NCBI GenBank assembly: GCA_947626685.1
Contig: CANQTD010000006.1
Location: forward strand, 28,533-92,532
Origin: an uncultured Clostridia bacterium
GTDB lineage: Bacteria > Bacillota > Clostridia > Christensenellales > Borkfalkiaceae
DNA: 64,000 nt
Direction: 5' to 3'
The translations under genes and the position numbers were made by a program. Below are positions 1-7,754 of this stretch, one piece after another. Within the stretch, counting starts at the first letter, position 1, and every line of letters starts with the position of its first letter. The notes beneath the pieces were generated by a model that did not search any database, had not been told where the DNA came from, and saw nothing but the letters and a program-made list of their open reading frames with translations.

Positions 1-521
1 ATCTCCACGCGCGGAAGTTTGGCGGTGCCCGAGACGAGGCTGTCGAGCGAGCCCTTGATGCCGGGCGCGATCACGCCGCCGATGAAGGCGCCGTCCTTGA
101 TGACATTGAACGTGGTCGCCGTGCCGAAGTCGACGACGATGACGGGCCTCTCGCTCCCATACTTGCGGATCGCCGCAACATTGTTGACGACGCGGTCGGC
201 TCCCACTTCTTTGGCATTGTCCGCGCGCATCTGCAATCCCGTTCTGACGCCGGGGCCCACCTGCATGGGATGGATGCCGAGATACATGCCGAGCGCGTGC
301 CCGATCGTGTAGTCGAGAGACGGGACGACGGAGGAGAAAATGCCCCCCGTGATCTGTTCCCTGCCGACGCCCGCAAAGGCGAGCATGCCGATGAGCTGGG
401 AGCCGTATTCGTCGGACGTCTTTTTTAGGTCGGTGGCGACGCGGAAGGAGAATTTGAGTTCCTCTCCGTCGAACACCGCGTATTTGATATTTGTGTTTCC
501 GATGTCGATGCAGATGATCAT
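1..521 (-). CDS. coaX: Type III pantothenate kinase, C-terminus cut by window edge
   Basis: First enzyme of coenzyme A synthesis: ATP-dependent phosphorylation of pantothenate in the cytosol. About 173 codons are visible of the usual roughly 255. The N-terminus carries the ASKHA phosphate-binding motif DIGNT (residues 6-10). Further on are the CoaX hallmarks GADRVVN and VDFGTATT, which bind pantothenate and nucleotide. The ATG at 521 lies 4 bases after the stop of the upstream membrane protein gene, so the two are co-transcribed. The type III enzyme is the feedback-insensitive form, common in Clostridia. Identification is secure; only the C-terminal part is missing because the window starts here. 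Confidence 0.95.
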   Translation of the reverse strand, partial: MIICIDIGNTNIKYAVFDGEELKFSFRVATDLKKTSDEYGSQLIGMLAFAGVGREQITGGIFSSVVPSLDYTIGHALGMYLGIHPMQVGPGVRTGLQMRADNAKEVGADRVVNNVAAIRKYGSERPVIVVDFGTATTFNVIKDGAFIGGVIAPGIKGSLDSLVSGTAKLPRVE

Positions 522-525
522 GCCC

Positions 526-1350
526 TTACCCTTCTTTCTTCGCGGAACGGACGGATCTGCGCCAAAAGAGCGCGTACAGCACGGCGCAAGCCGCGGCCAA
601 GACGACGAGGAGCGTTCCCAGCCACCAGAGCGACGGCAGGAGGATGAAGATGAGGACGGCGGTGATCAGAGAGAGCGCCGCCGCAAGCAGGATGGACGCG
701 GTGAAAAAGATCTCCAAAAGCGTCCCCGCCGTGCCCTGCTTTCTTCCGTAAGCCCTCTCCGCGACCGCCGTGACGCGGTAGATCGCGGGCGCGAGAGCAA
801 AGTTGATCGTAAATTCCACGAGGAAATTGATCCCCGCGCAGCCGATGAAAAGGAAATAGACGATCTCGGACAGCGAGCCCGTCGTTGTGAAGAGCGTGCC
901 GATCGTTCCCGAGATCATGAGGCAGCCCACGATGAACAGCCCCGTGTTGACGATGGGCGCGGAGACCGACGCGATGACGGACGCGGCAAACGCGCTCTTC
1001 TTGGAAATGAGTTTATAGAGGAGCGCGGAGACAAGCCCCGCCGCCGTGCCCTTCACGAGGCAGATGAGCACCGTCATGACGGGCGAATTTGCGAGCAGGG
1101 TCGCCGTAAAAGGTTCTGCGCCCGCCACGCCGTACATGAGCACGATGAAGCCGAACACAAAGCCGAGGAACGCCCCCGCCCATACGCCGAGCAGGATCCC
1201 GCCGAGCACGATGGGCACGAGCACGAAGCTCAGGCTCAGCCCGCCGACCTGAAAGAACCCGCCGCAAGTCTGCAGAACGATCACGAGCGCCAAGAGGACG
1301 GCGAGATACGCGATGTTCTTTGCCGTGAAGAAACGTTTGGCCTTAGCCAT
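526..1350 (-). CDS. ECF transporter substrate-binding (S) component, probably pantothenate-specific
   Basis: A 274-residue integral membrane protein with about six hydrophobic segments in residues 10-190, matching the S components of energy-coupling-factor vitamin transporters. The first helix has the small-residue pattern (AYLAVLLALV) used to contact the shared T subunit. S components bind the vitamin and work with a shared EcfT-EcfA-EcfA' module, which is not in this window. Its position 4 bases before coaX suggests pantothenate as substrate (PanT-like); this is inference from context. Unusually, residues about 205-274 add two more hydrophobic segments and a basic tail beyond the usual length of about 190 residues. 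Transport of another vitamin is possible. Confidence 0.8.
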   Translation of the reverse strand: MAKAKRFFTAKNIAYLAVLLALVIVLQTCGGFFQVGGLSLSFVLVPIVLGGILLGVWAGAFLGFVFGFIVLMYGVAGAEPFTATLLANSPVMTVLICLVKGTAAGLVSALLYKLISKKSAFAASVIASVSAPIVNTGLFIVGCLMISGTIGTLFTTTGSLSEIVYFLFIGCAGINFLVEFTINFALAPAIYRVTAVAERAYGRKQGTAGTLLEIFFTASILLAAALSLITAVLIFILLPSLWWLGTLLVVLAAACAVLYALFWRRSVRSAKKEG

Positions 1351-1472
1351 ATTCTGTTACCTCCATCGGATTTCCCGTCACGGGAATATCCGCAGAAAAA
1401 AATGTATTTGGAACGCGCGGACGCGGATACGAGCCCTTAGGTGTCGTTCCGCCATGCGCCGCTCCTTCTCTC

Positions 1473-1501
1473 ATTATAGCAAATCCGCGCGCTTTCCGCA
1501 A
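1473..1501 (-). promoter_or_regulatory. Promoter of the ECF S component-coaX operon
   Basis: On the minus strand, TTGCGG (1501-1496), a 17-base spacer and TATAAT (1478-1473). It leaves a leader of about 115 bases before the ATG at 1350, whose ribosome site is GGAGGT. No known riboswitch was recognised in that leader. Confidence 0.6.
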
Positions 1502-1613
1502 GCAAATGAACTTTGAATTCGGAACATTTTTCTCGCCGCCCCTCATAGGATGGATTGTAGACCCGCAGAAAACAACCCATTACATACTCTGCGGCAGTCA
1601 AGGAGGAAAAACC

Positions 1614-1832
1614 ATGAATAGCTGTCTTGGCAGCAACGGCTGCCTTTGGATTCTCATCGGCTTGCTCATCCTCGGGTCGAGCGGGAACAATCTTCTCAAC
1701 TCGCGCGCCCTCACGGGCTGCGGTTGGCCGTTCCTCATCGCGCTTGCGTACTGCCTTTATAAGAACGGCACACTCTCCGCACTCGCGAACCGTCTGGGGC
1801 TCGGCGGCGGCTGCGGCTGTGGCAACAACTGA
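1614..1832 (+). CDS. Small Gly/Cys-rich membrane protein, function unknown
   Basis: A 72-residue protein. The start is set by a strong ribosome site (AGGAGG at 1601-1606), eight bases before the ATG; an upstream in-frame ATG at 1506 lacks one. It has two hydrophobic stretches (about residues 11-22 and 38-48), so it is probably a small membrane protein. Cysteines are frequent, including a C-terminal GGGCGCGNN tail that could bind metal or form disulfides. It stands alone and is followed by a hairpin terminator. I recognise no family; the good ribosome site and terminator make it likely to be real. Confidence 0.6.
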   Translation: MNSCLGSNGCLWILIGLLILGSSGNNLLNSRALTGCGWPFLIALAYCLYKNGTLSALANRLGLGGGCGCGNN

Positions 1833-1941
1833 GTTTTGAATCCGATTCCGTAGAGAAAAGCTCCGCGCCTTCCGGGTGTATTCCATAGGGAATCAAGAAA
1901 AAACTTCATTTGATATCGGAATACACCTTTGGCGAGCGGAA

Positions 1942-1975
1942 AAACAGCGGGGAACACGTTCCCCGCTGTTTCTCT
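1942..1975. terminator. Bidirectional hairpin terminator between convergent genes
   Basis: Near-perfect stem AACAGCGGGGAAC / GTTCCCCGCTGTT with A-rich left and T-rich right flanks, between convergent genes ending at 1832 (+) and 1994 (-). Almost the same hairpin recurs at 3645-3678. Confidence 0.75.
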
Positions 1976-1993
1976 ATATAAGAATAGGCATTT

Positions 1994-2761
1994 TTATCGG
2001 TCGCCCGCCCATTTCCGCGCTTTAAGTTCAAAGAGTTGGGTGTGCTCCGCGTTCATGAAGTGGATCGCGGAAAGGACGGCAAGCCGAAAATCAAGGCTCT
2101 CCGTGTCGCTGTTCGCAAGCAGAAAGCGACCGTTTTTTTCTTTCAAGAGCCGCTTCACATAGTACGGCAGATACGGCAGGCCTTTTATGTATCGGTCAAC
2201 GCAGCCGCCCTGCCTGAGTCCCCGCGTTATGATCGCCACCAAAAACTTGGCGATTTTTTTATAACATTCCGTCTGTGCGACGCGGTCTGAAAACGGCGAA
2301 GCGATCTCGAAAAAGTCGTGTTCCGCTTCCGTCTCAAGGATATTTCTGAAAAGCGGGAACAGGCGCATGATATAGTCGTTCAACCCCTCTTTGTTGAACG
2401 GGCGCAGACCGTTTTCGTCCTCGTCTTTCTTCTTACTGTAAGGCGCGGTGTCAAAGACATAGTTCATGTGAAAGATAAAACACTCTTTCTCGAAAAAGAC
2501 AATTTCTTTGTCAACGATCGTTTCATCCCCCGCGATAGCTACGCCCTCGATACTGTCCCGAACGGAGTACGGCTGCCATGAATGAAGCTGAAGATCTTCG
2601 ACAAATTTATCGAACGGGATCTTATCCCCCGGTTTCAGATCGCCGAAAACGACGTTTTCGATCGCATAGCCATTCATGATCTCATTCACGTCAATGGCGC
2701 AAAGCACGAGCAACAGGCTTCGAAGATTCATCAAATCTTCTTCGGAAAGTTTTTCCCGCAT
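1994..2761 (-). CDS. Hypothetical soluble protein under a structured leader
   Basis: A 255-residue protein of no family I recognise. The ATG at 2761 is chosen because TGGGAGGAAAT precedes it directly; an extension to 2902 would translate the structured leader and is rejected. There is no signal peptide or membrane segment, so it is probably cytosolic, with mixed helical composition and charged stretches (for example SKKKDEDENG near residue 110). It is a single-gene unit with its own promoter at 2985-3012 and a leader that ends in an intrinsic terminator 20 bases upstream of the start codon, so expression is probably attenuated. The same leader type precedes the unrelated lipoprotein gene at 7119-7733. 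Confidence 0.65.
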   Translation of the reverse strand: MREKLSEEDLMNLRSLLLVLCAIDVNEIMNGYAIENVVFGDLKPGDKIPFDKFVEDLQLHSWQPYSVRDSIEGVAIAGDETIVDKEIVFFEKECFIFHMNYVFDTAPYSKKKDEDENGLRPFNKEGLNDYIMRLFPLFRNILETEAEHDFFEIASPFSDRVAQTECYKKIAKFLVAIITRGLRQGGCVDRYIKGLPYLPYYVKRLLKEKNGRFLLANSDTESLDFRLAVLSAIHFMNAEHTQLFELKARKWAGDR

Positions 2762-2780
2762 CGTATTTCCTCCCAAATAT

Positions 2781-2979
2781 AAAAAACTGCGCCAACCGAA
2801 GTCAGCGCATGAAAAACGCAAACCCCGTTGTCGCCAAACAGTAATCATAAGCCGTGGAATCCACCCTCTATGATCGGATTTTGCATTTTTACCGATATTC
2901 AAAAGAGGATGAATTTAATTTCATGGCAAATGAAAGGTGCCCGTACTCTGTGCGGGTGGCTTAGATTCACTGTTTGGCA
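2781..2979 (-). promoter_or_regulatory. Structured leader with attenuator-like terminator, copy A
   Basis: Seen in sequence: an outer inverted repeat (2958-2978 with 2833-2853: 10 bp beginning GCCAAACAGT, then 6 more bp past an internal loop); an inner 11-bp stem (2904-2914 with 2859-2869); a loop with the core GGTAAAAATGCAAA; then a terminator hairpin TGCGCTGAC-TTCG-GTTGGCGCA followed by six T (2810-2781). Copy B at 7755-7962 shares the core, the terminator and the architecture, but its inner stem has a different sequence that still pairs perfectly. This is typical of a conserved cis-regulatory RNA. I matched it to no known riboswitch class. Confidence 0.6.
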
Positions 2980-2984
2980 TATTT

Positions 2985-3012
2985 AGTATAACACAAAAGG
3001 AATTTTTGTCAA
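2985..3012 (-). promoter_or_regulatory. Promoter for leader A and the 255-residue protein
   Basis: Minus strand: TTGACA (3012-3007), a 16-base spacer and TATACT (2990-2985). The outer arm of leader A begins a few bases downstream, so the structured RNA would start almost at the transcript 5' end. Confidence 0.65.
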
Positions 3013-3069
3013 GTAAAATCGTGCGAAAGATTGACCTGCCAATCCCGCATTTGTGTTGCTTGCTACCCG

Positions 3070-3610
3070 TGAATGAGTCCTTGTCCTTGCCCACCCCTCG
3101 AGAGGTGGGTGGCACGAGCAACGCGAGTGACGGAAGGGGTGTTGCTTGATCAAAACGACACCCCCTCAGCCTCGGCAAGGGCAGCCTCGACAGCTCCCCC
3201 AAAAATCACCCCACAAAAATCCCGCGGCTTTTTGCGGGGACCCCGAAGGTGGAGCCGAGGAGCCTCTCTCCTCATACCGCCCCGACCGAGGCTTCTATTA
3301 TAAACTAAGGTCGGCACGAGCCCGTAAGGGCGAAGTTACCGAGGCATAGCCGAGGGCGAGTGTATCTTTAAGATTCACTCACCCCTTCGGGGTTCGGAAT
3401 GAGGAAACCACAACTTGTGGTCATGAGGTGGAGATTTCTCGACTCCACTCGAAATGACATGAGAGAGCCGAGACCCCCTCAGTCACTTCGTGACAGCTCC
3501 CCCAAAGGTGGAGCCGAGATCGAGCATGAGCGCGATTCCCCCAAAGGTGGAGCCGAGATTGAGAGTACGCGACCTCCCTCAGGTGCGCCGAGATTGGGTG
3601 TGTGAACCTC
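3070..3610. repeat. Cluster of GC-rich intergenic repeats
   Basis: A non-coding stretch made of short inverted and direct repeats, such as CCCCCTCAG, CAGCTCCCCCAAA, GGTGGAGCCGAG and a segment reading GATTTCTCGACT...TCGAAATGACA. Two blocks (3192-3264 and 3417-3515) recur with small changes at 8108-8180 and 8193-8290. The type is widespread between genes of many bacteria and yields spurious reading frames. No convincing protein gene is seen in 3013-3640. Confidence 0.7.
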
Positions 3611-3644
3611 GTGCCTGTCGCGTGGTTTTCTCATAGACACAAGC

Positions 3645-3678
3645 AAACAGCGAGGAACACGTTCCCCGCTGTTTTTGC
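3645..3678. terminator. Hairpin terminator after the flavodoxin gene
   Basis: Stem AACAGCGAGGAAC / GTTCCCCGCTGTT followed by T5, a near copy of the hairpin at 1942-1975. It lies 70 bases past the stop of the flavodoxin lipoprotein gene and could act in both directions. Confidence 0.65.
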
Positions 3679-3749
3679 TATCATGGTGAAATATATATCA
3701 AGTGCAACGAAATTGAGATCTTGCTCAAAAAAGTTGCGGGGAGCGGGTT

Positions 3750-4349
3750 TCAGTATCCCAGCCCGTCAAGCCAAGCCGATACGGCGTTTTCCGAGGCGTC
3801 TGAGGGGAAGCGCGTCCCGTTTTGCCAAGTCGCTCCCTCGGTGAGGGGGTGTAAATTCGTCGCGCTCGAACCGATGGGGCTCGACGCCGAAGTGCAGAAC
3901 GGGATGATGGTCTTGCCCGAAAAATCGTAACTTTCAAGAAAAGTGTAGATGATTTTCGGCGCTTGACTGTGCCAAATGGGATAGCCGAGGAAGATGACGT
4001 CGAAGGCACCCATGTCCGAGACGGAGCCTTCGATTTCGGGGCGGGCATCGGGGTCGCTCTGCTCTCTGTCGGCGCGGCAGTCCGTGTAATATTTCAGATC
4101 GTCCTCGGTATAGGGTTCTTCGGGAACTATGGAATACAACGTGCCGCCCGTCTTTGCCTCGATATGTTCCGCAACGCCTTTCGTCGTCCCCGTGCAGGAG
4201 AAGTAAGCGATCAGCACGTTTGAGACCGCCGCGGGCGCGTCGCTTTCGGGAGGCGTATGGTTTTCGCCGTTTTGATTCGTATTGTTGCACGCCGAAAAAG
4301 AAAATAACGCCATCATAATCATCAAGATGATTCCGAGTGTTTTTCTCAT
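3750..4349 (-). CDS. Flavodoxin-like lipoprotein
   Basis: A 199-residue exported flavodoxin. The N-terminus (MRKTLGIILMIMMALFSFSAC) is a lipoprotein signal with lipobox FSAC, so the mature protein should be lipid-anchored on the outer face of the membrane. After a polar linker comes a flavodoxin fold: strand VLIAYFS, then the FMN phosphate loop SCTGTT, and the conserved YPIWHSQAP segment. Such proteins bind FMN and carry electrons. ATG 4349 is used because the longer frame adds a basic stretch before the signal. It is the last gene of a three-gene unit with an alpha/beta hydrolase and an acetyltransferase, opposite a LysR regulator. Such clusters suggest redox or xenobiotic handling, but the substrate is unknown. 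Confidence 0.85.
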   Translation of the reverse strand: MRKTLGIILMIMMALFSFSACNNTNQNGENHTPPESDAPAAVSNVLIAYFSCTGTTKGVAEHIEAKTGGTLYSIVPEEPYTEDDLKYYTDCRADREQSDPDARPEIEGSVSDMGAFDVIFLGYPIWHSQAPKIIYTFLESYDFSGKTIIPFCTSASSPIGSSATNLHPLTEGATWQNGTRFPSDASENAVSAWLDGLGY

Positions 4350-4362
4350 AACTTCGCTTCTT

Positions 4363-5349
4363 TTAGAAATGTGCCTTGAAAAACGCCTCGATCTTATCGA
4401 ACGGAATGACATCGAGCCTGTCGTAGAGGTCGGTGTGCACGGCGTTCGGAATGATGAGAAGTTCCTTGTTTGCCGCGTATTTGCTGCCCTTTATCATCGC
4501 GGCGTAGGCGTCTTTGGAGAAGTAGCAGGAGTGCGCCTTTTCGCCGTGAATGAGAAGGACCGCGCTCCGGATCTCGTTGCTGTACGCGAGAATGGGCATG
4601 TTCATGAAGGAGAGCGAAGAAGTCTTGTTCCAGCCGTTGTTGGAGTTCAGACTTCGGACATGGTACCCCCGTTTCGTCTTATAGTAGTCATAATAATCTT
4701 TGACGAAGAAGGGCGCGTCGGCGGGAAGCGGGTCGACGACCCCGCCCGCGAGCTCGTAAGTTCCCCTCTTGTAATCGGCGGTGCGCTGCTCGTTGAGAGC
4801 CTTCTTCGTTTCATAGCGCGCCTCTTCGCTGTCCTGCGCGTCGAAGTACCCTTTGGCGTTCACGCGCGTCATGTCATACATGGTGGAGGCGACCGTCGCC
4901 TTGATCCTCGTGTCCATCGCCGCGGCGTTGAGCGCCATTCCGCCCCAACCGCAGATGCCGAGAATGCCGATCTTATCCGCGTCCACGTCCTCGCCGCGGC
5001 AGGAGAGGTAGTCGACGGCGGCGCAGAAGTCCTCGGTGTTGATGTCGGGCGAGGCAACATAACGGGGAAGCCCGCCGCTCTCGCCTGTAAACGAGGGGTC
5101 GAACGCGATCGTAAGAAAGCCGCGCTTTGCGAGTTCCTGCGCATACAGCCCCGAAGATTGTTCCTTGACCGCGCCGAAGGGACCGCAGACCGCGACGGCG
5201 GGGAGCTTTCCGCTTGCATTTTTCGGCTGATACACGTCGCAGGCGAGGGCGATGCCGTAGCGGTTATGAAACGTCGCCTTGCTATGCTCTACCTTCTCGC
5301 TCTTTTCGAATACTTTGTCCCATTCCTTCGTCAATTTCAATTCTTCCAT
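4363..5349 (-). CDS. Alpha/beta hydrolase, YcjY/dienelactone-hydrolase-like
   Basis: A 328-residue cytosolic alpha/beta hydrolase without signal peptide. The nucleophile elbow reads GICGWGG (residues 131-137), so the nucleophile is a cysteine (C133) rather than serine, as in dienelactone hydrolases and YcjY-type proteins. The likely catalytic histidine lies in NAVHTD near residue 305, with an acid near GEKAHS. The substrate cannot be deduced. The gene sits 6 bases after the acetyltransferase stop and 13 bases before the flavodoxin start, so all three genes probably form one transcript controlled by the divergent LysR protein. The family call is firm; the reaction is not. Confidence 0.85.
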   Translation of the reverse strand: MEELKLTKEWDKVFEKSEKVEHSKATFHNRYGIALACDVYQPKNASGKLPAVAVCGPFGAVKEQSSGLYAQELAKRGFLTIAFDPSFTGESGGLPRYVASPDINTEDFCAAVDYLSCRGEDVDADKIGILGICGWGGMALNAAAMDTRIKATVASTMYDMTRVNAKGYFDAQDSEEARYETKKALNEQRTADYKRGTYELAGGVVDPLPADAPFFVKDYYDYYKTKRGYHVRSLNSNNGWNKTSSLSFMNMPILAYSNEIRSAVLLIHGEKAHSCYFSKDAYAAMIKGSKYAANKELLIIPNAVHTDLYDRLDVIPFDKIEAFFKAHF

Positions 5350-5355
5350 GATCTT

Positions 5356-5925
5356 TCACTCCTTGATTCTTTTTATAATTTTTGCGGGAACGCCCGCTAC
5401 AATGGCATTTTCGGGAACATCCTTTGTGACGACCGCGCCCGCTCCGACGACCGCGCCGTCGCCTATCGTGACGCCCGGCAAAATGGTGGCGTGTGCGCCG
5501 ATCCAAACTTTGTTTCCGATCTTCACGGGCGCGGGAAACATATTGCCGCGCCTTTCGGGATCCAAATCGTGATTTAAGGTTGCGATCACCACCTGCTGCC
5601 CGATGAGGCAATCATCACCAATCTCTATCCCGCCTTGATCTTGGAAGCAACAGCCCGAATTGATAAAGACGCGCTTGCCGAGCGTGATATTCAGCCCGTA
5701 ATCGGTGGAAAAGGGCGGGAACAGGCCGAACGTGTCGTCATATTCCCTTCCGATCAGTTCGAAGAAAAGTCTCCGAAGCTCCTCGGGCGCGTGGTATTTC
5801 CCGTTGATCTCCGCCGTGTAGCGGAGCGCGCGTTGCGACATTTCGTGCATGTAGAGGTGCGTCTTAGAACCCGCGACAAGGCATGCGCCCCCTTTGATTG
5901 TCTCCATGAATTGGTCTCTGTCCAT
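5356..5925 (-). CDS. Maltose/galactoside O-acetyltransferase family protein
   Basis: A 189-residue left-handed beta-helix acetyltransferase of the Maa/LacA group, which moves acetyl from acetyl-CoA to sugar hydroxyls. An N-terminal Mac domain (about residues 1-55) is followed by hexapeptide repeats such as [20 protein letters not shown] and [10 protein letters not shown]. The catalytic histidine is in ATLNHD (H119). ATG 5925 gives the usual family length; a longer frame to 5991 would run over the promoter. It is the first gene of the unit that continues with the hydrolase and flavodoxin, transcribed away from the LysR gene. The true substrate is unknown. Confidence 0.9.
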   Translation of the reverse strand: MDRDQFMETIKGGACLVAGSKTHLYMHEMSQRALRYTAEINGKYHAPEELRRLFFELIGREYDDTFGLFPPFSTDYGLNITLGKRVFINSGCCFQDQGGIEIGDDCLIGQQVVIATLNHDLDPERRGNMFPAPVKIGNKVWIGAHATILPGVTIGDGAVVGAGAVVTKDVPENAIVAGVPAKIIKRIKE

Positions 5926-5946
5926 ATTCGCCCCAATCTCACTACT

Positions 5947-5976
5947 ATTATACAATAAAAGGACTTTATATGTCAA
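5947..5976 (-). promoter_or_regulatory. Promoter of the acetyltransferase-hydrolase-flavodoxin unit
   Basis: Minus strand: TTGACA (5976-5971), an 18-base spacer and TATAAT (5952-5947), 20 bases upstream of the start at 5925. It lies back to back with the lysR promoter. Confidence 0.7.
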
Positions 5977-5999
5977 ATACTTATAATGCATACTTTATC

Positions 6000-6033
6000 T
6001 ATGCTTGACAAGCATACTTTTGGGCGGTATAAT
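6000..6033 (+). promoter_or_regulatory. lysR promoter with embedded palindromic operator
   Basis: TTGACA (6005-6010), 17 bases, TATAAT (6028-6033): a full consensus promoter. The -35 box is inside a perfect 17-base palindrome, TATGCTTG-A-CAAGCATA (6000-6016). This contains a T-N11-A LysR box, so the regulator could block its own promoter and control the divergent unit. Confidence 0.75.
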
Positions 6034-6051
6034 ATCCTCAAAGGAGAAATG

Positions 6052-6966
6052 ATGGAACTCAGGGAACTCAAATATTTTTTGGCGGTCGCGCGGGAAGAGA
6101 GCATTTTGAAAGCTGCGGAGGCGTTGTATATTTCCCAGCCCAATCTTTCGCGGCAGATGAAGCGTTTGGAAGAAGAACTCGGGCAAAAACTCTTCATCCG
6201 CGGGAGCAGGAAGATCACGCTCACCGAAGCGGGAGAACTTCTCAAAAAACGCGCCGAAGAGATTTTAGACCTGTATCAAAAGACGGAAACGGAGCTTTCT
6301 TCGCCGTCTGCGGAAATTCGCGGCGACGTCTATATCGGCGGAGGCGAAAGTTACGTCCTCAATATCGTAGCGAAAGCGGCGCGCGCCGTGAGGGAAAAAT
6401 ATCCCGCCGTCAAATTTCATTTGTTCAGCGGGGATATGGCGACCATCATGGAAAAGCTCGACAAGGGGCTCATCGACTTCGGCATCTTCATTGAACCCGC
6501 AGACCTAACAAAGTACGACTATCTCCGCCTTCCCCTCGTAGATACTTGGGGCGTTCTTATGCGAAAAGACAGTCCGCTCGCGGAAAAGGAATTTGTCACG
6601 CCCGAAGATTTGAGGGACGCGCCACTTATCCGCTCCCGCCACTCGCTTGGGAAAAGCGTCATCACCGATTGGTTTCAAAGACGGTCAGAGGAACTGAATA
6701 TCGTCGCCACATACAACCTTATGTATAACGCCTCGCTATTCGTCACCGAGGGCGTGGGGTATGCCGTAGGGCTTGAACACATCATCAATACGTCGGATAC
6801 AAGCGAACTTTGTTTCCGTCCGCTTTTCCCGAAGCTCGTTTCCCACCTCGATATTGCTTGGAAAAAGTATCAAGTGTTCCCCAAATGCGCCGAGGTCTTT
6901 TTGAAGGAATTGCAGGAGCGGATCGTCTCCCGGCCGCTTGAAGAAGGCTCGCTCGGGGTGGAATGA
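6052..6966 (+). CDS. LysR-family transcriptional regulator
   Basis: A 304-residue LysR-type regulator. The N-terminal winged helix-turn-helix (about residues 1-60) reads FLAVAREESILKAAEAL and SQPNLSRQMKRLEEELG, the classic family pattern. The rest (about 90-290) is the periplasmic-binding-like effector domain, probably sensing a small molecule. Two adjacent ATGs exist; 6052 is preferred because AAGGAG ends five bases before it, while 6049 is too close. The gene is divergent from the acetyltransferase unit and has a palindromic site over its own -35 box, the standard layout for autoregulation and control of the facing operon. The effector is unknown. Confidence 0.93.
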   Translation: MELRELKYFLAVAREESILKAAEALYISQPNLSRQMKRLEEELGQKLFIRGSRKITLTEAGELLKKRAEEILDLYQKTETELSSPSAEIRGDVYIGGGESYVLNIVAKAARAVREKYPAVKFHLFSGDMATIMEKLDKGLIDFGIFIEPADLTKYDYLRLPLVDTWGVLMRKDSPLAEKEFVTPEDLRDAPLIRSRHSLGKSVITDWFQRRSEELNIVATYNLMYNASLFVTEGVGYAVGLEHIINTSDTSELCFRPLFPKLVSHLDIAWKKYQVFPKCAEVFLKELQERIVSRPLEEGSLGVE

Positions 6967-7066
6967 ACCCCCTACCCTACCCTCCCCCCTTTTGTTATGC
7001 AAAAGGGGGGAGGCGACGAAAACCTTGCCCACCCCCATGCAAAAAGGACGGCTGTGCCGTCCTTTC
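6962..7066. repeat. Intergenic repeat with two hairpins after lysR
   Basis: A C-rich block CCCCTACCCTACCCTCC leads into a hairpin (CCCCCCTTTTGT / GCAAAAGGGGGG), then a second hairpin AAAGGACGGC-TGT-GCCGTCCTTT (about 7044-7066) that should terminate lysR. The same two-part unit recurs at 10771-10866. Confidence 0.65.
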
Positions 7067-7118
7067 TTGCACATTTGAACATGGATACTAAAACGAATTT
7101 TTTTGGAATCACTTCAAA

Positions 7119-7733
7119 CTAAAACAAGGTAACGGAAAGATTGTGACTGTAGAGTACGGAGTTCATATAGCTTATTGCTTGTTGTAACGCTTCGTACCCC
7201 GTGGCGGCATAATCGTCTATATCCGATTTTTCCGTTAAATTGGAGAAAGAATTGCTTCGTACGGTATAAGAATATCGTGTACCTATGTTGTTATTGGCGA
7301 AAGTCAAACCACTGTATTCAAATTCAATTCTGGCTATGGAATCCAATTCATGATAGGAACTAAACAAGCCTTTTTTGAACTGTCCCCAAGAAAAAGTAGC
7401 GGCTGCATTATCATACATCGTAAAAGAACCATAGGTAGCTACAAGGACACCTGTGGTGAACAAGTTGCTGGACGGCGAATAGGTAAAATTATATAAAAAT
7501 GTAACGTTTCCGGAAGAGGTGCGTTTTATAAAGCGGTAGCTCCCATCTGCGTCACGCTGCGTACTCTGCAAGAACATGGCAATTACTTTTTCTTCGTCTG
7601 CCCTTTGGCTTTCAATTTCTCCATTGTTTACTGTGCCGTTCGCGGATGGCTCATCATTGTTCGTTCCGCCCCCGCACCCTATCAAGATAAAACATAAAAA
7701 TACAGATAGAGTCAATACAAAAAATTTTTTCAT
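7119..7733 (-). CDS. Hypothetical lipoprotein under a structured leader
   Basis: A 204-residue predicted lipoprotein. The signal peptide (residues 1-19) ends in lipobox LIGC with cysteine 20, followed by a Gly/Asn-rich linker. The mature part has no family I can name; alternating hydrophobic and polar residues (YSYTVRSNSF, FLYNFTYSPSS) suggest a beta-rich fold of about 150 residues. ATG 7733 is chosen because AGGAG lies eight bases upstream; the longer frame would run into the structured leader. It is a single gene preceded by the copy-B leader with terminator hairpin, the same arrangement as at 1994-2761, so both genes probably answer to the same signal. Confidence 0.7.
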   Translation of the reverse strand: MKKFFVLTLSVFLCFILIGCGGGTNNDEPSANGTVNNGEIESQRADEEKVIAMFLQSTQRDADGSYRFIKRTSSGNVTFLYNFTYSPSSNLFTTGVLVATYGSFTMYDNAAATFSWGQFKKGLFSSYHELDSIARIEFEYSGLTFANNNIGTRYSYTVRSNSFSNLTEKSDIDDYAATGYEALQQAISYMNSVLYSHNLSVTLF

Positions 7734-7754
7734 TATCATTTCTCCTAATAAAAT

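Noticed and set aside
2855..2872. T-box-like AGGGTGG in leader A
   Set aside because: The match is short, the rest of the T-box motif is missing, and copy B lacks it while keeping the stem, so it is explained by the stem pairing.
2781..2979. Cyclic-di-GMP, cobalamin or THF riboswitch for leaders A and B
   Set aside because: The conserved nucleotides I know for these classes are not present; only short A-rich stretches look similar.
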